Positions 12,219 through 23,600 of a stretch of 64,000 nucleotides of DNA are shown here, piece by piece. The notes under the pieces were generated by a model. It made no database searches and was not told where the DNA came from. It worked only from the letters and a program-made list of their open reading frames with translations. Numbering within the stretch: position 1 is the first letter of the stretch; every line of letters starts with the position of its first letter. The DNA comes from Mantamonas sphyraenae (Eukaryota; CRuMs; Mantamonadidae): positions 124,001 to 188,000 of the forward strand of contig JAPMXV010000009.1 in NCBI GenBank assembly GCA_026936335.1. Direction: 5' to 3'. Both the position numbers and the translations under genes were made by a program.

Positions 12219-13529
12219 ATGAGCGGGTTCTGCAGGTGCTTCACAAATAGGAGCTCCGACGACAAGTACATAAATGCAGATTCGCCCGAGTCGAGTTCCC
12301 CTGAACCGTGGGTTTTATGGAGACACACACACACACACACACACGGGAGGCTGACACAGCTTGAGCGACGGGACGTGCGACGACGATGACGACGACACAC
12401 ACACACACACACACAGAGCACACACGATTGCGGAAGTGACGGAGCAGCCGCTGTGCGAAGAGTTCTTTCGGGAGTTTTTGGAGCAGAATCACAGCGAAGA
12501 CCTGAAACTGCTCGGGTGCACCACGTCGGTGCTGCAGTTCCAACAGGCGGGTCTGATCGACCAGGTGACCATCTCCTACGACATCTACGAACACTTCTTT
12601 CTGCCGTCGTCGCCGTTGTGTATTGCCGATCTGGTGGAGAACGACGTGTGCGAGGAGGTCGAGTCACAGCACAAATTTCCCACCCCCACCCTGTACGATC
12701 CGGTGCTGGCCATCATGCGCGAAAAGCTTGAGGACAGATATCTGCTTGCCTTCCACAACTCTCCACAGTACGAACAGTATCTGAAGGCGTTTGCCACGGA
12801 AGACCGGAGCAAACCCGTTGCTCCGCGAGGAGTCAGCTTCTACGCAAGCCTGCAACCGCCGCTGCGCAGGGGCACACGCACACATCTCAAGGGCACCAGT
12901 CTGCACCAGGACAATATGTCACAACTGTACGTTTGCCAAAGCGCGTATCTGCGTGCCCCCAAACCCATTGCCTTGCGCATGGGCGCTCCAAAACGGTCCA
13001 TTTTCCCCTCCCTCTGCCTCGGGCCCCGACCCCAACCTCCCCGCTGCGAATTCTGCCCGCTGACGACGCCCGCCGCACACAGCCTGGACAACTTTGACGA
13101 TTTCCTGGAGGACCCAGTGCTGTCGGGTCTGCTGATGCGCTTCCTGCGCAATGAATTTAACCAGGAGAACCTTGTGTTCTTCCAGCAGGCGGCGGAGTTT
13201 GAGCAGTGCTTCGACTCGTGGACGCCCGAGAGGCGGAAAGAAGAGGTGGATGCCATTGTCAACGCCTACTTCCGCGACGGGGCGCCGTTCAAACTGAATC
13301 TGGAGCACGAAATGAGCCAGGAGGTGTTGGACGCTGCACAGTCGCCGGATTCGTACTCGGCGAGCATGTTTGCCAAGAGCAAGGCGGAGGCAGGCAAGCT
13401 CCTCTTTTCCGACTCGTTTCCACGCTTCAAACAACACTATCGCCAGCAACCGGCCAAGATGCTGGACGAATTGCACGAGCTCATTCAAGAGGTGGACCTT
13501 GCCAAAGACGAGGAGGAGCACGAAGAAGC

Positions 13530-13562
<33 letters not shown>

Positions 13563-13641
13563 AATGGCCCACAACGACAACGAGGCCGCCAAAGACATCG
13601 ACTCGGGTTCGGGGTCGGGCATTGAAATGCAAAACGTATAA
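12219..13641 (+). CDS. Protein with two RGS domains
   Basis: Three exons (12219-12307, 12360-12926, 13083-13641) give about 404 residues. The start MSGFCRCF has cysteines near the N-terminus that could be palmitoylated. An RGS-like helical domain (CEEFFREFLEQNHSEDLKLL; FHNSPQYEQYL) is followed by a more typical second RGS domain (LDNFDDFLEDPVLSGLLMRF; LLFSDSFPRFKQHY). RGS domains accelerate GTP hydrolysis by G-alpha subunits, so the protein probably dampens heterotrimeric G-protein signalling at the membrane. Intron 1 has a second in-frame acceptor at about 12416, after another CA repeat. Using the first acceptor would encode an Asp/Thr-His run. A poly-Ala stretch lies near the C-terminus. 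The exon 1 start is less certain than the rest. Confidence 0.8.
12323..12415. repeat. Two (AC)n microsatellites at an intron/exon boundary
   Basis: AC runs occupy about 12323-12344 and 12395-12415. The first lies in intron 1 of the RGS gene. The second is either coding or intronic, depending on which of two in-frame acceptors (12358-12359 or about 12414) is used. Confidence 0.85.
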
Positions 13642-13716
13642 CTTTTTGGGAATGTGGAATGGATTGAGCGTTTGGCACGGTTTGGAAGCCAAAACAAAAC
13701 TTCAAGCTTCAGCTTC

Positions 13717-14085
13717 ATGGTGAGCAGCATCTCTCGTTGGTTGTTGGTGTGGTTGCCGTGCATTGCATGGACTGACAGCAAAGTGCAAATCCATCCCGCC
13801 CCTCTTCTCCGTTGTTCCCTCCAAAAGGGCAATCTGTTGGAGGTGCCTGTGAATCCAAGGGTGGCGGAAGAAGCGACGGTGGCGGAGTATGTCAAAAGCC
13901 GCAGCTACCGTCAACTGGGGGAAGACATCGACAGTGCAAACGCCATGGCGGCCAAGTTTCGAGACGCAGAGGGCCACCAGCTGGTGTTTGAACAACTGCA
14001 CCTGGTCAAGGAGCAGGTGGAGGAAGACAAATCGGAGGAAGGGTTCGAGGTGCTGGGGGAACGCGGCAACAACACAAAAACAGAG

Positions 14086-14118
<33 letters not shown>

Positions 14119-14757
14119 GGGGGCGTCGACTGGTCCAAAGTGGAACCATTTTTCTGGCGTGTGCTTCTGCGTGTGCGCATGAGCAAGGTAAGAGGAAGGA
14201 GGGGAGGTGGGTGGACCAAACGTGTGTGTGCAGAATGAGCCCGAGTTTGCGGCTGACCACACACTCTCACGTGTGCGCACACACAGGCGATTGTCAATGA
14301 GCAAGGAGAGTGCCAAGAGGTGTCCAACCACAAGTTGCTGGACATCCGACAGTTCTACCGCATCCTCATGCAGATGCAGAGTGTGTTTGAGCAGGAAGAG
14401 CAGAGCACGTTGTCGTCGTCCTCCTCCTCCTCCTCCTCCGACAGCGGCGTCTCTGGCCAGCAGGGCGCACAATTGACACGTGCGGGCAGCTTCCTGTCGC
14501 TTCCGGACGACGAGGAGGAAAGCATGTGCATTGTGTGCATGGATGCTGAGCAGGACGTGGTGCTTGCGTGCACACACGCCTTCTGCACCACCTGCATCGA
14601 ACGCTGGAAGACCAGCAACAACACCTGTCCCATGTGTCGCCAACCCATCGACAGTGCCGGCGAATGGGACCTTGTGGCCCATCCCACAAACACAGAAGTC
14701 AGTGATTTCCTCGTGCGCTTCGCCGACGACGTGGGCGGAGGGGGTGCTTCAGGGTGA
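13717..14757 (+). CDS. RNF141: RNF141-like RING finger protein
   Basis: Probable E3 ubiquitin ligase related to RNF141/ZNF230. The proposed exons are 13717-13719 (only the ATG), 13828-14187 and 14287-14757, giving about 277 residues. The middle part aligns with RNF141 in order (FFWRVLLRVRMSK, then LLDIRQFYRILMQMQ). The C3HC4 RING is clear: CIVCMD, CTHAFCTTCIERW, CPMC. The tail (DLVAHPTNTEVSDFLVRFAD) also fits RNF141. With this splice the protein begins MGNLLEVP, which resembles the N-myristoylated MG start of RNF141, although position 6 is Glu rather than Ser/Thr. An alternative start at 13654 would add 21 residues. A Ser run (AGC repeats) lies before the first intact block. Confidence 0.85.
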
Positions 14758-14842
14758 AGCAGCAGCACGGCCACAACTGCAACAACAACGGTGGCATTGA
14801 GTGCCTGGTTGAGTGAATTCATTCTAGGAATTGTTTTTGTTT

Positions 14843-16180
14843 TCATCCAAACACCATCCTGTCTGCAATGCGAGGCACATCCGGGTTGCGTTGGATGCGT
14901 TCCTCTTCACTCTCCAACCCAGAGTCACGCAGGATGTCCTCTTGCGGTGTGGAGGCCAGAAACTGGGAGCAATCCAGGCTCAGCTGTTCTTGATGTGCCT
15001 TGAGACATGCCAGGGCCTTGGGTTTGGAGTCCAGCGTGCCAATGCACAGCTTGCGTACGTCTTCGCCACACGGCCCTCCTGCAAGCCTCCTCCTGAAACG
15101 CATCACCACAGGACGCACACGCTCGGCACACTGAGGGCTCAGTTCCTCCCGGTGCTGCACGTAGCAGTGGAACGCAGAGATGCTCGTGGCGTCGACCACA
15201 GTGCTGCTGCACAGTCTTTTCATGTCTTGTGTGCATGGGTGGTTCTGCGGGGCGGGAGGGTGAGAGGGGAATTGGGGGAAGGGGGGGGGGATTGGGGGTG
15301 GGGGTGGGTCAGTGGACAAGTTGGACGTTGCGTCGACGCGATGCCACCTCAGCAACCACTGTTCGTTTTCGCACGGTTTTTCACGCAATCTACGCGTGCA
15401 TACTCCCCCCCGTGGCATCTGGTGCGGTGCGTGTGTTTGTGTGTTTGACACTGTAGTGCGTGTGTATGCATCGTAGGAGACTGGGTTGCGTGGTGGATGC
15501 GTGCTGACAAGGCAGGGTCATTTCCCCTCTTCGCAGCGGGTAAACCACGGCCCCCTTCCTTGCACAGGGATCCCCACATGCCAACACCCTGCACCTACCT
15601 TGCGGTCTGTCATTTCCAGGTGCATCATGCACACCTGCGTGAGCTGGCGTTTGCGGTTGATGAGACACTTGCGAATGCGTCCGTTGCCAGGAGGCACCCC
15701 AAGGCAGAAGAACTCGATGTCCGACGCACACGGCGTCTTGCTCAGGTAGCGCTTCGACACCTGCGCAATGTCGTGTTTGGGACGTGCACTCTTCATCTTG
15801 CGCACATCCACAATCACCCTGCCCATGCCCTTGTCTTCTGCCGCCGCCTCCGCCTTCCGTCTCCTGCGGCGACGCTTGCGCTTCAACCCAGCCGTTGTTG
15901 TCGTTGTCGTCGTCGGTGTTGATTCCTCCTTCTTTGTGTCTTTGGTGGTGGTGGTGGTGGTTGTGGCTGACGCTGCCGCTGTGGATGGCTTCTCCTGCTT
16001 GGTGCTCGTGCCCACAGGCTCTTCCAGGTCCTCGTCGCCGAAATCCAGATCCTCGCTGGCCACTTCCAGCTCGTCCGACACTGCAGGTGGTGGCGCCCCT
16101 CCTCCCTCGTATCGTACCTGCGCCCCTGCCGTCCAACCGGCAAGCAGCAGCAGCAGCACAAACGTGGCCATGTGCCTCAT
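14843..16180 (-). CDS. GLG1-type cysteine-rich secretory-pathway protein
   Basis: Two exons, 16180-15599 and 15244-14843, give 327 residues. The N-terminus is a signal peptide with a Leu-rich core (FVLLLLLAGW). A Thr-rich, acidic and then strongly basic low-complexity section follows. Three cysteine-rich repeats of the Golgi apparatus protein 1 type come next (CASDIEFFC; CTQDMKRLC; CGEDVRKLC, each followed by a CL/CY..H or R..LS..C pattern). GLG1 family members bind ligands in the Golgi and at the cell surface; here there are far fewer repeats than in animal GLG1, and no transmembrane segment is visible. The function is therefore uncertain. The 354 nt intron holds G and C runs and no recognisable exon. 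The gene converges with the RING gene 85 bp away. Confidence 0.75.
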
Positions 16181-16277
16181 GCCTTGGAGCTTGAGTTGCG
16201 AGGTGGTTGGTGTTGAGAAGGTGTGTCTGCGATGGTGCGCTTCACCAAAATTCATTGTTTTCATCATCATCACGCCA

Positions 16278-19200
16278 TCACGCCAGTCCATACGCCTGCA
16301 GAGCACTCATGAGCACGTACACAAGCCAGAGGGTGACGAGAAAGAGGGCAGAGGCAACCTTGCCCGAGAAGGAGCCGCCGAGCTCGCCGCCCACGTACTT
16401 GCGTCGGTACAGGAGGAGGGCAATGGCGGCAAAGGCACACAGGGTAAACACGGTGACGGAGTAGCTGAGGGAGCCCGCAGGGACGACGTACTTGGTGCCC
16501 TTGGAGGCATGGTAGATGGAGGCAATGAGCCAGGGCAACCCGAGGCCGAGGAAGACGTTGACGCTGTTGCTGCCTGTGACGTTGCCCACGGCGGCGTCTG
16601 CGTCGGGGGCCTCTGTGGCCGCCTGCTTGCTGGCAAAGGTGTCTGGCAACGAGGTGCCCAACGCCACAAAGGTGATGGCGGTGACCGAGTCGAGGAGGCC
16701 CACGGTGCAGCCAAACAGGGAGGCCAGCTCGCCCACCACGGCGGTGACGAGACCGATAAAGGCCAGGGAGACCCAAAAGGTGAGCCAGCCGCCCCAGTAG
16801 TCGGTGGGTGGGATGAGGGCAAAGAAGACCTTCCAGAACATGGTGAGGAAGTGCATGACGTAGTCGACGGAGGACGGGGGCAAATCATGCCCAAACTCGT
16901 CCACCTCACCCTCGATAGTCATGGCGTCGTGGAACTGTTCGGCCCAGCTGGTGCTGGTCATCTTGAAGGCATGCACGCGCTGCTTCATGAGGGCACTCAG
17001 CTTGGTGGCCACCTGGTTGACCCCGTCGTCGTCCAGGATCGTCACCGTGGCCGTGCGCAGCTTCAGCGACAACTTGGCGCCGCCCTTGGGATCGGTGAGG
17101 AACACGTCAAAGGTTTCGTCGTCTTCGTACTCGTCGTCGTCGATGATGGCCACCCGGATGGTCTGCGACGTCTCGCCGTGTTCAAACACAAGCTCGCCCA
17201 CGGTGTCCTCGTAGTCCAGACCCGCCTCAGCCGTGCCATCCTTGGTGAAGTAGCCACAGCGCACCTCGCCGTCGCTGCCCTTGGTGCGCGTGACGGTGAG
17301 CTCCACATACCCGGCACTCTCCAACACCTGGTACGTGGCCTTTTCAAATCCCAACACACCGGGCTCGTCGTCGTCGATGATGGTCACTTCCGTCATGTGC
17401 AGCTTGCTGTGCAGACGTGCGTGCTCGCTGGGGCTGGACAGTTGCACCAGGAACGTCTCGTCCGGCTCGTACTGGTTGTCGTCCACAATCTCGATTTCCA
17501 CCGTTTTCTCCGTTTCCCCCTTGCCAAAGTGCAGCGTGCCCTGCGCAGGCACATAATCGTCGCCCGCCGTGGCCGTGCCATCGATGGTCTTGTAGTTGAC
17601 CGACGCCTCGAACGAGTCCAGGCCACGGCGTTCCACGGTGAGTTCGATGGTGCCACAGTTCTCCAGGCACGAGTAGGTGGGTGCCGCAAACAGAAACTCG
17701 CAGACGCCCTCTTCGGCCAGTCGCGACGAGCTCATGGCACGCACACTCTCCAACTCAATCTGGTTGTTGGCCGTGACTGCCGCTGCGCGTGCTTCGGGCG
17801 AGGCCTTTTCCTGGTCGTTGTCGTCCATGTCGTGTTCGTCCGAGTGCACGCGGGTGGGCAACACACGACGCTTGCCCGACAGTCCACGCACGGCGTTGAC
17901 ACGGTACACCATGCGCGAGGCGCCCTGTTGCGGGTCCGGCATGTTTTCCAGCATGATGCGCTCTGCAATCTCCTCGGCCGTCGGTTCCCGGTCGATGCCG
18001 TTGGCCTTGTTGTGTGCCATCAGTTCGGCCTTGACCCTGCGCATGAGTGCCGTCACGTCCTTCTTGTTGGCCACCAACTCCGTTTCGTGGTTCTCCTTGT
18101 CCCGTGTGGTCGACGTGATGCCCAACACACGGTAGCCCCGCTCCTCCTCCGTCTCTTCCACCTCTTCCAGGTCGTCCAGTTCGGCGTCGTCGATCTCCTT
18201 GCCCTCCAGCGTCTTGGTTTTCTTCTTGCGCGACCGTGCGTCCTGCAAGTACGCAGCCACAAGCAGAATGGGGAAGAAGAGGAACGTCAACACGGCCTCG
18301 CCCACAGTCACCTCGTTCGGCGTCCACAGCTGCAGCACCACAATCATCCAGAAGTAGGCAAACACAGAGCAGAACGCCGTGATCAGAAACACCCCAAACT
18401 GGGAAATGCGACGCAGCTGTCCGTCGGGGATGGCCATCATGCACACCGCCGTGATTGCCAGCAGATTGAATGCAGCCGAGCCCACAATGCTGTGTGTGTG
18501 TGTGTGTGTGTGTGCGATTGTGATTGTGATTGTGATTGGGTTGTGCAAGTGGAAGGAATGTTAGCTGAAGGAAAGCTGATGGAGGAGGAGGAGGAGGAGG
18601 AGGGGGAGGGGTGACACGGGTTGGAATCGAGCCAGCACATCGAGCATCCACACCCACACCATACCCATACCCATACCCATACCCTCCCCACACACTCGTC
18701 TCTTTTGGTGGCTAAAACGTACGTGGACGGTCCAAGCTCGCCTGGGGTGCTGTCGAGCGTCTGGAGGGTTTCGAGGACGGCAAGCATGATCTCGGGTGCG
18801 GAGGAACCGAGTGCCATGAGGGAAAGGTTGGCCACAGTGGGATTCCAAAACTCCACCGTAAGCATCTCCTCTTCGCCCGTCTCACGGTTCTTGCGACGCA
18901 CCGTGCGCGTCTTGCTGGTGATCTTCTCAATGGCTTCCATAAACAGGTCTGACACGATGGCCACACCCAGGAATGCATATCCCTGTGCCATGGTTGGGGT
19001 GTCATGGTGTGTGTGTGTGTGTGTATGCGCGTGTGTGTGTCCATGCGTTTGTGTGTGTGTGTGTGCGACGCTTGTGGGGTCAGTTTTTTGGTCTGCCCTC
19101 GCGCGGTCAAAAACGCGGTTGTGGGTTTGGAGCCCCCAGGTGACGCCGCACCCAGCGTGGACGCAGGTGTGTGGCCACGAAAACAGGCACATGGCCGGGT

Positions 19201-19846
19201 CCACACACACACACACGTGTTGGGTCGGTGCGACAAGGGCGTGTGTGCGTGTGGCGCGTGTGCGGGCCGGCAAAGTGGGTGCAAATCTGGGAGCTGACAA
19301 ACCAACGGGCAAACGCAAGTGGCGGCGCCAACGCTGACGCGGGCGCGTTTTGGCGCCACACGGGGACGGGAGACACACGTACCAGCGACAAAAAGTACAG
19401 AATGCCCAGAAAGGTTTTGTTCCACAGGTTTTGGCCCGGGAACATGAACCACGACTCGCAGCGCTGGCCTTCATAGTATTCAATGATCTTGCCTTGCTCG
19501 CCAAAGTCCTCCACATACTGGACACACGCACGCCACACACGTGCCCACACAACAACCCACGTATCGCACGATGCATCACGCAGCAGTACAGCAGGGTCAT
19601 GTGGCGCACAGGACACGCATGCGTGGGCCAGAGAGAGCACAAACGCGTGCGGGGGGGGGCGGCGGAGTGGAGTGGAGAGAGCCAATGTCAGCGATTGCGT
19701 TTTGCCAGGGCGCAAACGAAAACGCAACAACGCACCGTCTTGCGTTGAGCAAACACAACAAGGACAACCACAGAGACGAGCACAAAGGCCATGCGCATAG
19801 GCACCTGTCTCAGTTTACGTTGCACTCGAGCCCACCGGTTTGCCAT
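16278..19846 (-). CDS. Na+/Ca2+ exchanger with two Calx-beta domains (NCX/SLC8 type)
   Basis: Plasma-membrane Ca2+ extruder of about 905 residues in four exons: 19846-19736, 19517-19383, 18982-18723 and 18489-16278. All phases agree. Exon 1 encodes a signal-anchor-like hydrophobic segment. The alpha-1 repeat (LMALGSSAPEI, about residues 137-147) and alpha-2 repeat (ALGTSLPDTFASK, then NVTGSNSVNVFLGLGL) form the ion-binding core. Between them lie two Calx-beta domains (about 439-547 and 549-657), each with acidic Ca2+-binding ends (TIIDDDEPG; TILDDDG). The architecture matches animal NCX (about 970 residues), with two Calx-beta domains in series. Intron 2 (400 nt) and intron 3 contain long GT/CA runs. 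The exon 1 assignment is by phase and hydrophobicity only. Confidence 0.9.
18491..18684. repeat. Microsatellites in NCX intron 3
   Basis: A TG run (about 18491-18512; CA on the coding strand) abuts the acceptor directly. An ATACCC hexamer array (about 18661-18684) lies nearer the donor. Both are intronic. Confidence 0.85.
19007..19063. repeat. (GT)n runs in NCX intron 2
   Basis: Two interrupted GT runs lie just upstream of the exon 3 acceptor on the coding (minus) strand, where they read as CA repeats and stand in for a pyrimidine tract. Confidence 0.75.
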
Positions 19847-19952
19847 CACGTCACGAGGTTGAAGGAATCACTTGAGTGCGCTCGTGGGTGCAGCAAAACC
19901 ACACGGCCTCGACCCGCCCTTTTTTTGCCCCACACCCATTTGTCACCATCAG

Positions 19953-20582
19953 CTACTTACTGCCTCATCTAGAAAGCGGCTGGCACGTCGACCAGGCCAT
20001 CCTGAGTGAGGAGGACAAGGTGGTGGTCATTCGCTTTGGCCACGATTGGGACCCCGAGTGCATGGTCATGGACGAGGTCCTGTTTGAAATTGCCAACGAC
20101 GTGGCCAACTTTGCCGTCATTTACCTTTGCGACACCACGGAAGTGCCAGACTTTAACCAGATGTACGAGCTGTACGACCCGTGCACCATCATGTTCTTCT
20201 TTCGCAACAAGCACATCCAAATCGACCTCGGTACGTTGTAGGATGGCAGGGGTGCGCTTACTTGCCCAATGCCCTCCGGTATCCATGCATGTGTGTGCAT
20301 GGCATCCCACTGGGGCTCCAGGTTTTCCTGCCTTGGAACGCACAAAACGGAAACCGCGCGCCGTCCGCCTGCACGCTGACGCCCGTCTGGCATGCACACG
20401 CACACCCACCCACCCAATGACACACACACACGCTCACAGGCACGGGAAACAACAACAAGGTCAACTTTGAGATGAACGGCGAGGACCTCATCAACTGCAT
20501 CGAGGCGATTTACCGCGCAGCACGCAAGGGCAAGGGTTTGGCGGTGTCGCCCAAGGACTTTTCCACTCGCTACAAGTACTGA
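19953..20582 (+). CDS. TXNL4A: TXNL4A/Dim1, U5 snRNP thioredoxin-like protein (first codons not located)
   Basis: Homologue of the 15 kDa U5 snRNP protein Dim1/TXNL4A, an essential spliceosome component. Two exons are certain: 19953-20230 and 20440-20582, joined at DLG|GTGNNNK. Near-identical blocks are present: VVVIRFGHDWDPECMVMDEV, MYELYDPCTIMFFFRNKHI, and VSPKDFSTRYKY at the end. The 19953 acceptor follows a T-rich tract and splits the Ser codon of the conserved MSYLLPHL start. The initiator exon should therefore end in ATG plus two bases. I could not find a matching ATGNN|GT in the preceding ~650 bp, which also holds NCX exons on the other strand. Total length should be about 142 residues. 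Confidence 0.93.
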
Positions 20583-20659
20583 GGAGAGAGGGAGAGAGAT
20601 CCATATTTCTACATACATGCGAATCGCCACGCGCCATTCACCCTTTAGCCCGTTTGCGA

Positions 20660-23600
20660 TTACAGGAGGAAGATCTCGTCGATGAGCGTCTTGCGGCTGA
20701 GATTGCCCTTGCCCAGCTCCTTGCGGACAAAGGTGAGGAAGCCGTCGACGACGTAGGTGACCATGACGGCAACAAAGGTGTTTTCCTGAGCGTAGTCGAC
20801 GACTGAAAACAGGAGGATGTCAAACAGGAGCAGCTGGTACTCGATGCCGTAGAGGAAAAGCTCGGCAAACTGCATGCCCGACGGGTCCTTGTAGAGGACG
20901 CTGGTGTGGGCGGTGTCCAGATCGCCACTGCTGTTGAAGTACTGCTGCATGAAGCTCTTTTCGCGGATGGTGACGGCGTGGGGCGAGGGCTTGTTCTTTT
21001 CCACAAAGTGAGTCAGGAATCGGGTCAGTTCCCGAGAAGCCTCTGTCAGGCCGCTGGACGGGTTCTTTTTGGCCTTGTTGCGAGCCTCGCGTCCACCGAG
21101 ACGTGTGCTGATGCGTTCGCCAACCTCGCCTGCGCCTGCAGCCTCGCCCATCTCGCGGCGCACCTTTTGGCCGTAGATTTCGTCGTAGTCTGCGCGGAAG
21201 CCAGGCGTGACAAACATCTCAAAGGTTTGCACGTCCTCCTTCTCCAGCAGGCCACGAGAGCCGCTCATGCCGTTGGACTCCTGGCGCAACTGCTCGACGA
21301 TGCCCTCGAGGTTTGTGTCGGCCACGGTGTGCACACTCTTGCCGTGCACGTAGTAGCCGTGGGTGCGGTCGTCCAACACAAACAGGGACACGTTGGCCAG
21401 GGAGCAAAAGTCCACAAACTCCAACACTTCGTTGCCGCGCAGGGGCGTGCGCACGCGCTTCTCCCACACAATCTGCGCCACGGCAATGACCATCCACCAA
21501 AAGGTGGTGATGAAGAAGCGCAGCAGGGCGTTTGTCTGGCCGGGGCTGAGGTCGTTGGCGTCGGGCTGCGAGGTGGCACTGTACACCAGGTTGAGGCCGT
21601 TGAGGAAGAAGAGGAGGGCAAACAGCGTAAACTCGAGATTGACGATGCGCGTGCCCTGCAGCTCGTTGAACTCGTTGGCCACAAAGAGGGTGCGCCAGGC
21701 AGAGACCACCTCCGCCTCGCGGCCACGGTCGTCGTACTTGCGGCGCGGCGATTCCCAGTCCACGAAAAAGATGTCCATGGTGCACTGGCGCCAGAGGAGG
21801 TAGAGCACATGGATGGTTTTGCCCACAAAGGCGAGGGAGAGGATGACGACAAAGCGATCCATGTCGTCGCGGCCGGGGAGCATGACCTGCACGACGCCCT
21901 GGGCCTTGAAGAACAGCCACCAGTAGGCGGTGAGGAGGACCATGAGCCAGAAGAAGCTGTCGGCCACACGGGCCCACAGAAACACCAGGATTTGCACCAT
22001 AAAGTGGCCTCCCACCTCTGCGTTGTTGCTCCTCAGCAGCGCAAACAGCTTCACCAGCCACGACGCCACCGCTGCCACAATCGACAGGATCAGCAGCACC
22101 AGCGCCGTGTTCCAGAACTCGTCCAAGTCCATGGTGTACTCGGCCAGGAAGCGGACCGGCGCACGTGCAAACGTCTGCACCGTGGTGGTGGGGTCGTACG
22201 TGGCCCCAACCGTGGATGAAGAGGAGGATGAGGATGAGGATGAGGATGAGGATGATGATGACGAGGAGGAGGAGGATGTGGTGGACGCCGACTGCGCTGC
22301 GCTGAGGCTGACCTTGGCCGCGTCGCGTTCGCTGTACGTGATTTGGAGGACGGGCGGATAGATGAAGCCCGGCTTGCCCTTTTGCAGGGTGATGGTGAGG
22401 CGCACCTCTTCGGCGTAGCGGAGGACCTGTGTGCTGCCGGCCGGGGTGGATGAGGGCACGCCGGCCAGGTTGTCAAAGAGGAAGAAGCGACGTACGAGCT
22501 GGTCGTCGGCGGCGTTGATGGGCAGTGCGTTCTGGTTCACCGCGGTGGTGCCGTCGCGGTAGTTGGTGATGCGCACGGCAACGGGACGCAGCTCGGTGCC
22601 GTCGAGCAGGTACAGGTCGTAGAACTCCATGGGGCGTGCGTCGCGTGCAATGAGCGTGCTGACGTCGTACAGGCAGCGGTTTTCGTAGGAGAAGCCGACG
22701 CGCAGAAAGTTGGTTTGCTGCGACAGGGTGCCCTCGCACAGCTGCAGTTCCGTGGTCAGGTTGCGCATGCCCAGGTACGTGCCATTGAGAGCATACACAC
22801 CCAACACAAAGGTGAGGCGTGGCACGAGCCCCTGCGACGCATCCTCCGTGTTGAACGTCACCTCCATCTTGATCGCCGTCGACGTCAGCGTGCCCGGCCC
22901 GTTGGCGCCGTAGTACAGCCAGGGCAACGTGGACGGCCATTCACTCTCGTCGTTGACCACGGCACGACGGCTGTTGGCAAGCGAGATGTACAGGGCACAT
23001 GCGGACGAGGTGCGACGGTACATCTGCAACACACACAGGTTGCCCAGCGCCTGACACGCCTCTCGGCTCTTGCGTGCCTGACACTGTGTGGCCACACGCA
23101 GAAACAGCGCCTCAAACGTGGCCGACGTGACTGTGCGCGACGCGGCGGCGCCGTTCTGCGTGTCAATCACGTCGGCGTACGTCACCACCGACGCCGCAGC
23201 CACCGGGTATTGCGAGGCAACCGTGTTGGCTGCCGCACTGGGCACACACGTGGAGCCCGTTTGGGTGAAGCCCGAGTCGCACGTGCACGCACCCGAGGCC
23301 GTGCGGGTCATGTTTGGATGCGGGCACATGGCACACTCGTATGGGTTGCCAGACAGCACCGCACCACCCTTGGGGCAGCTGGCACATGTTTTGAACGTGA
23401 GGTAATTTCCAGCGCCGTCCTTTTCCACTGTGTGGGAGGGGGGGGTGAGTGTGAGAGATTGATTGTGACGAGGGTGATGGGATGGAGGGGGACGGACAAA
23501 CGTACCGACGACCTGGCCTGTGGGACAGGGACACTCGCGGGTGGTTGTGTCTGCTGTGGTATTGCCTGCACACTGCATGCATCGCGATCCGTCGCGTGAG

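Noticed and set aside
15768-18614. Plus-strand open frame of 948 codons
   Set aside because: Antisense to the GLG1-like and NCX genes. The NCX frame has clear alpha-repeats and Calx-beta domains; this frame is low in recognisable structure.
12308-20440. CA/GT repeat runs as CRISPR or satellite arrays
   Set aside because: They are simple dinucleotide microsatellites inside introns with no spacers or higher-order unit.
20906-22219. Plus-strand open frame of 437 codons
   Set aside because: Shadow of TMEM67 on the opposite strand.
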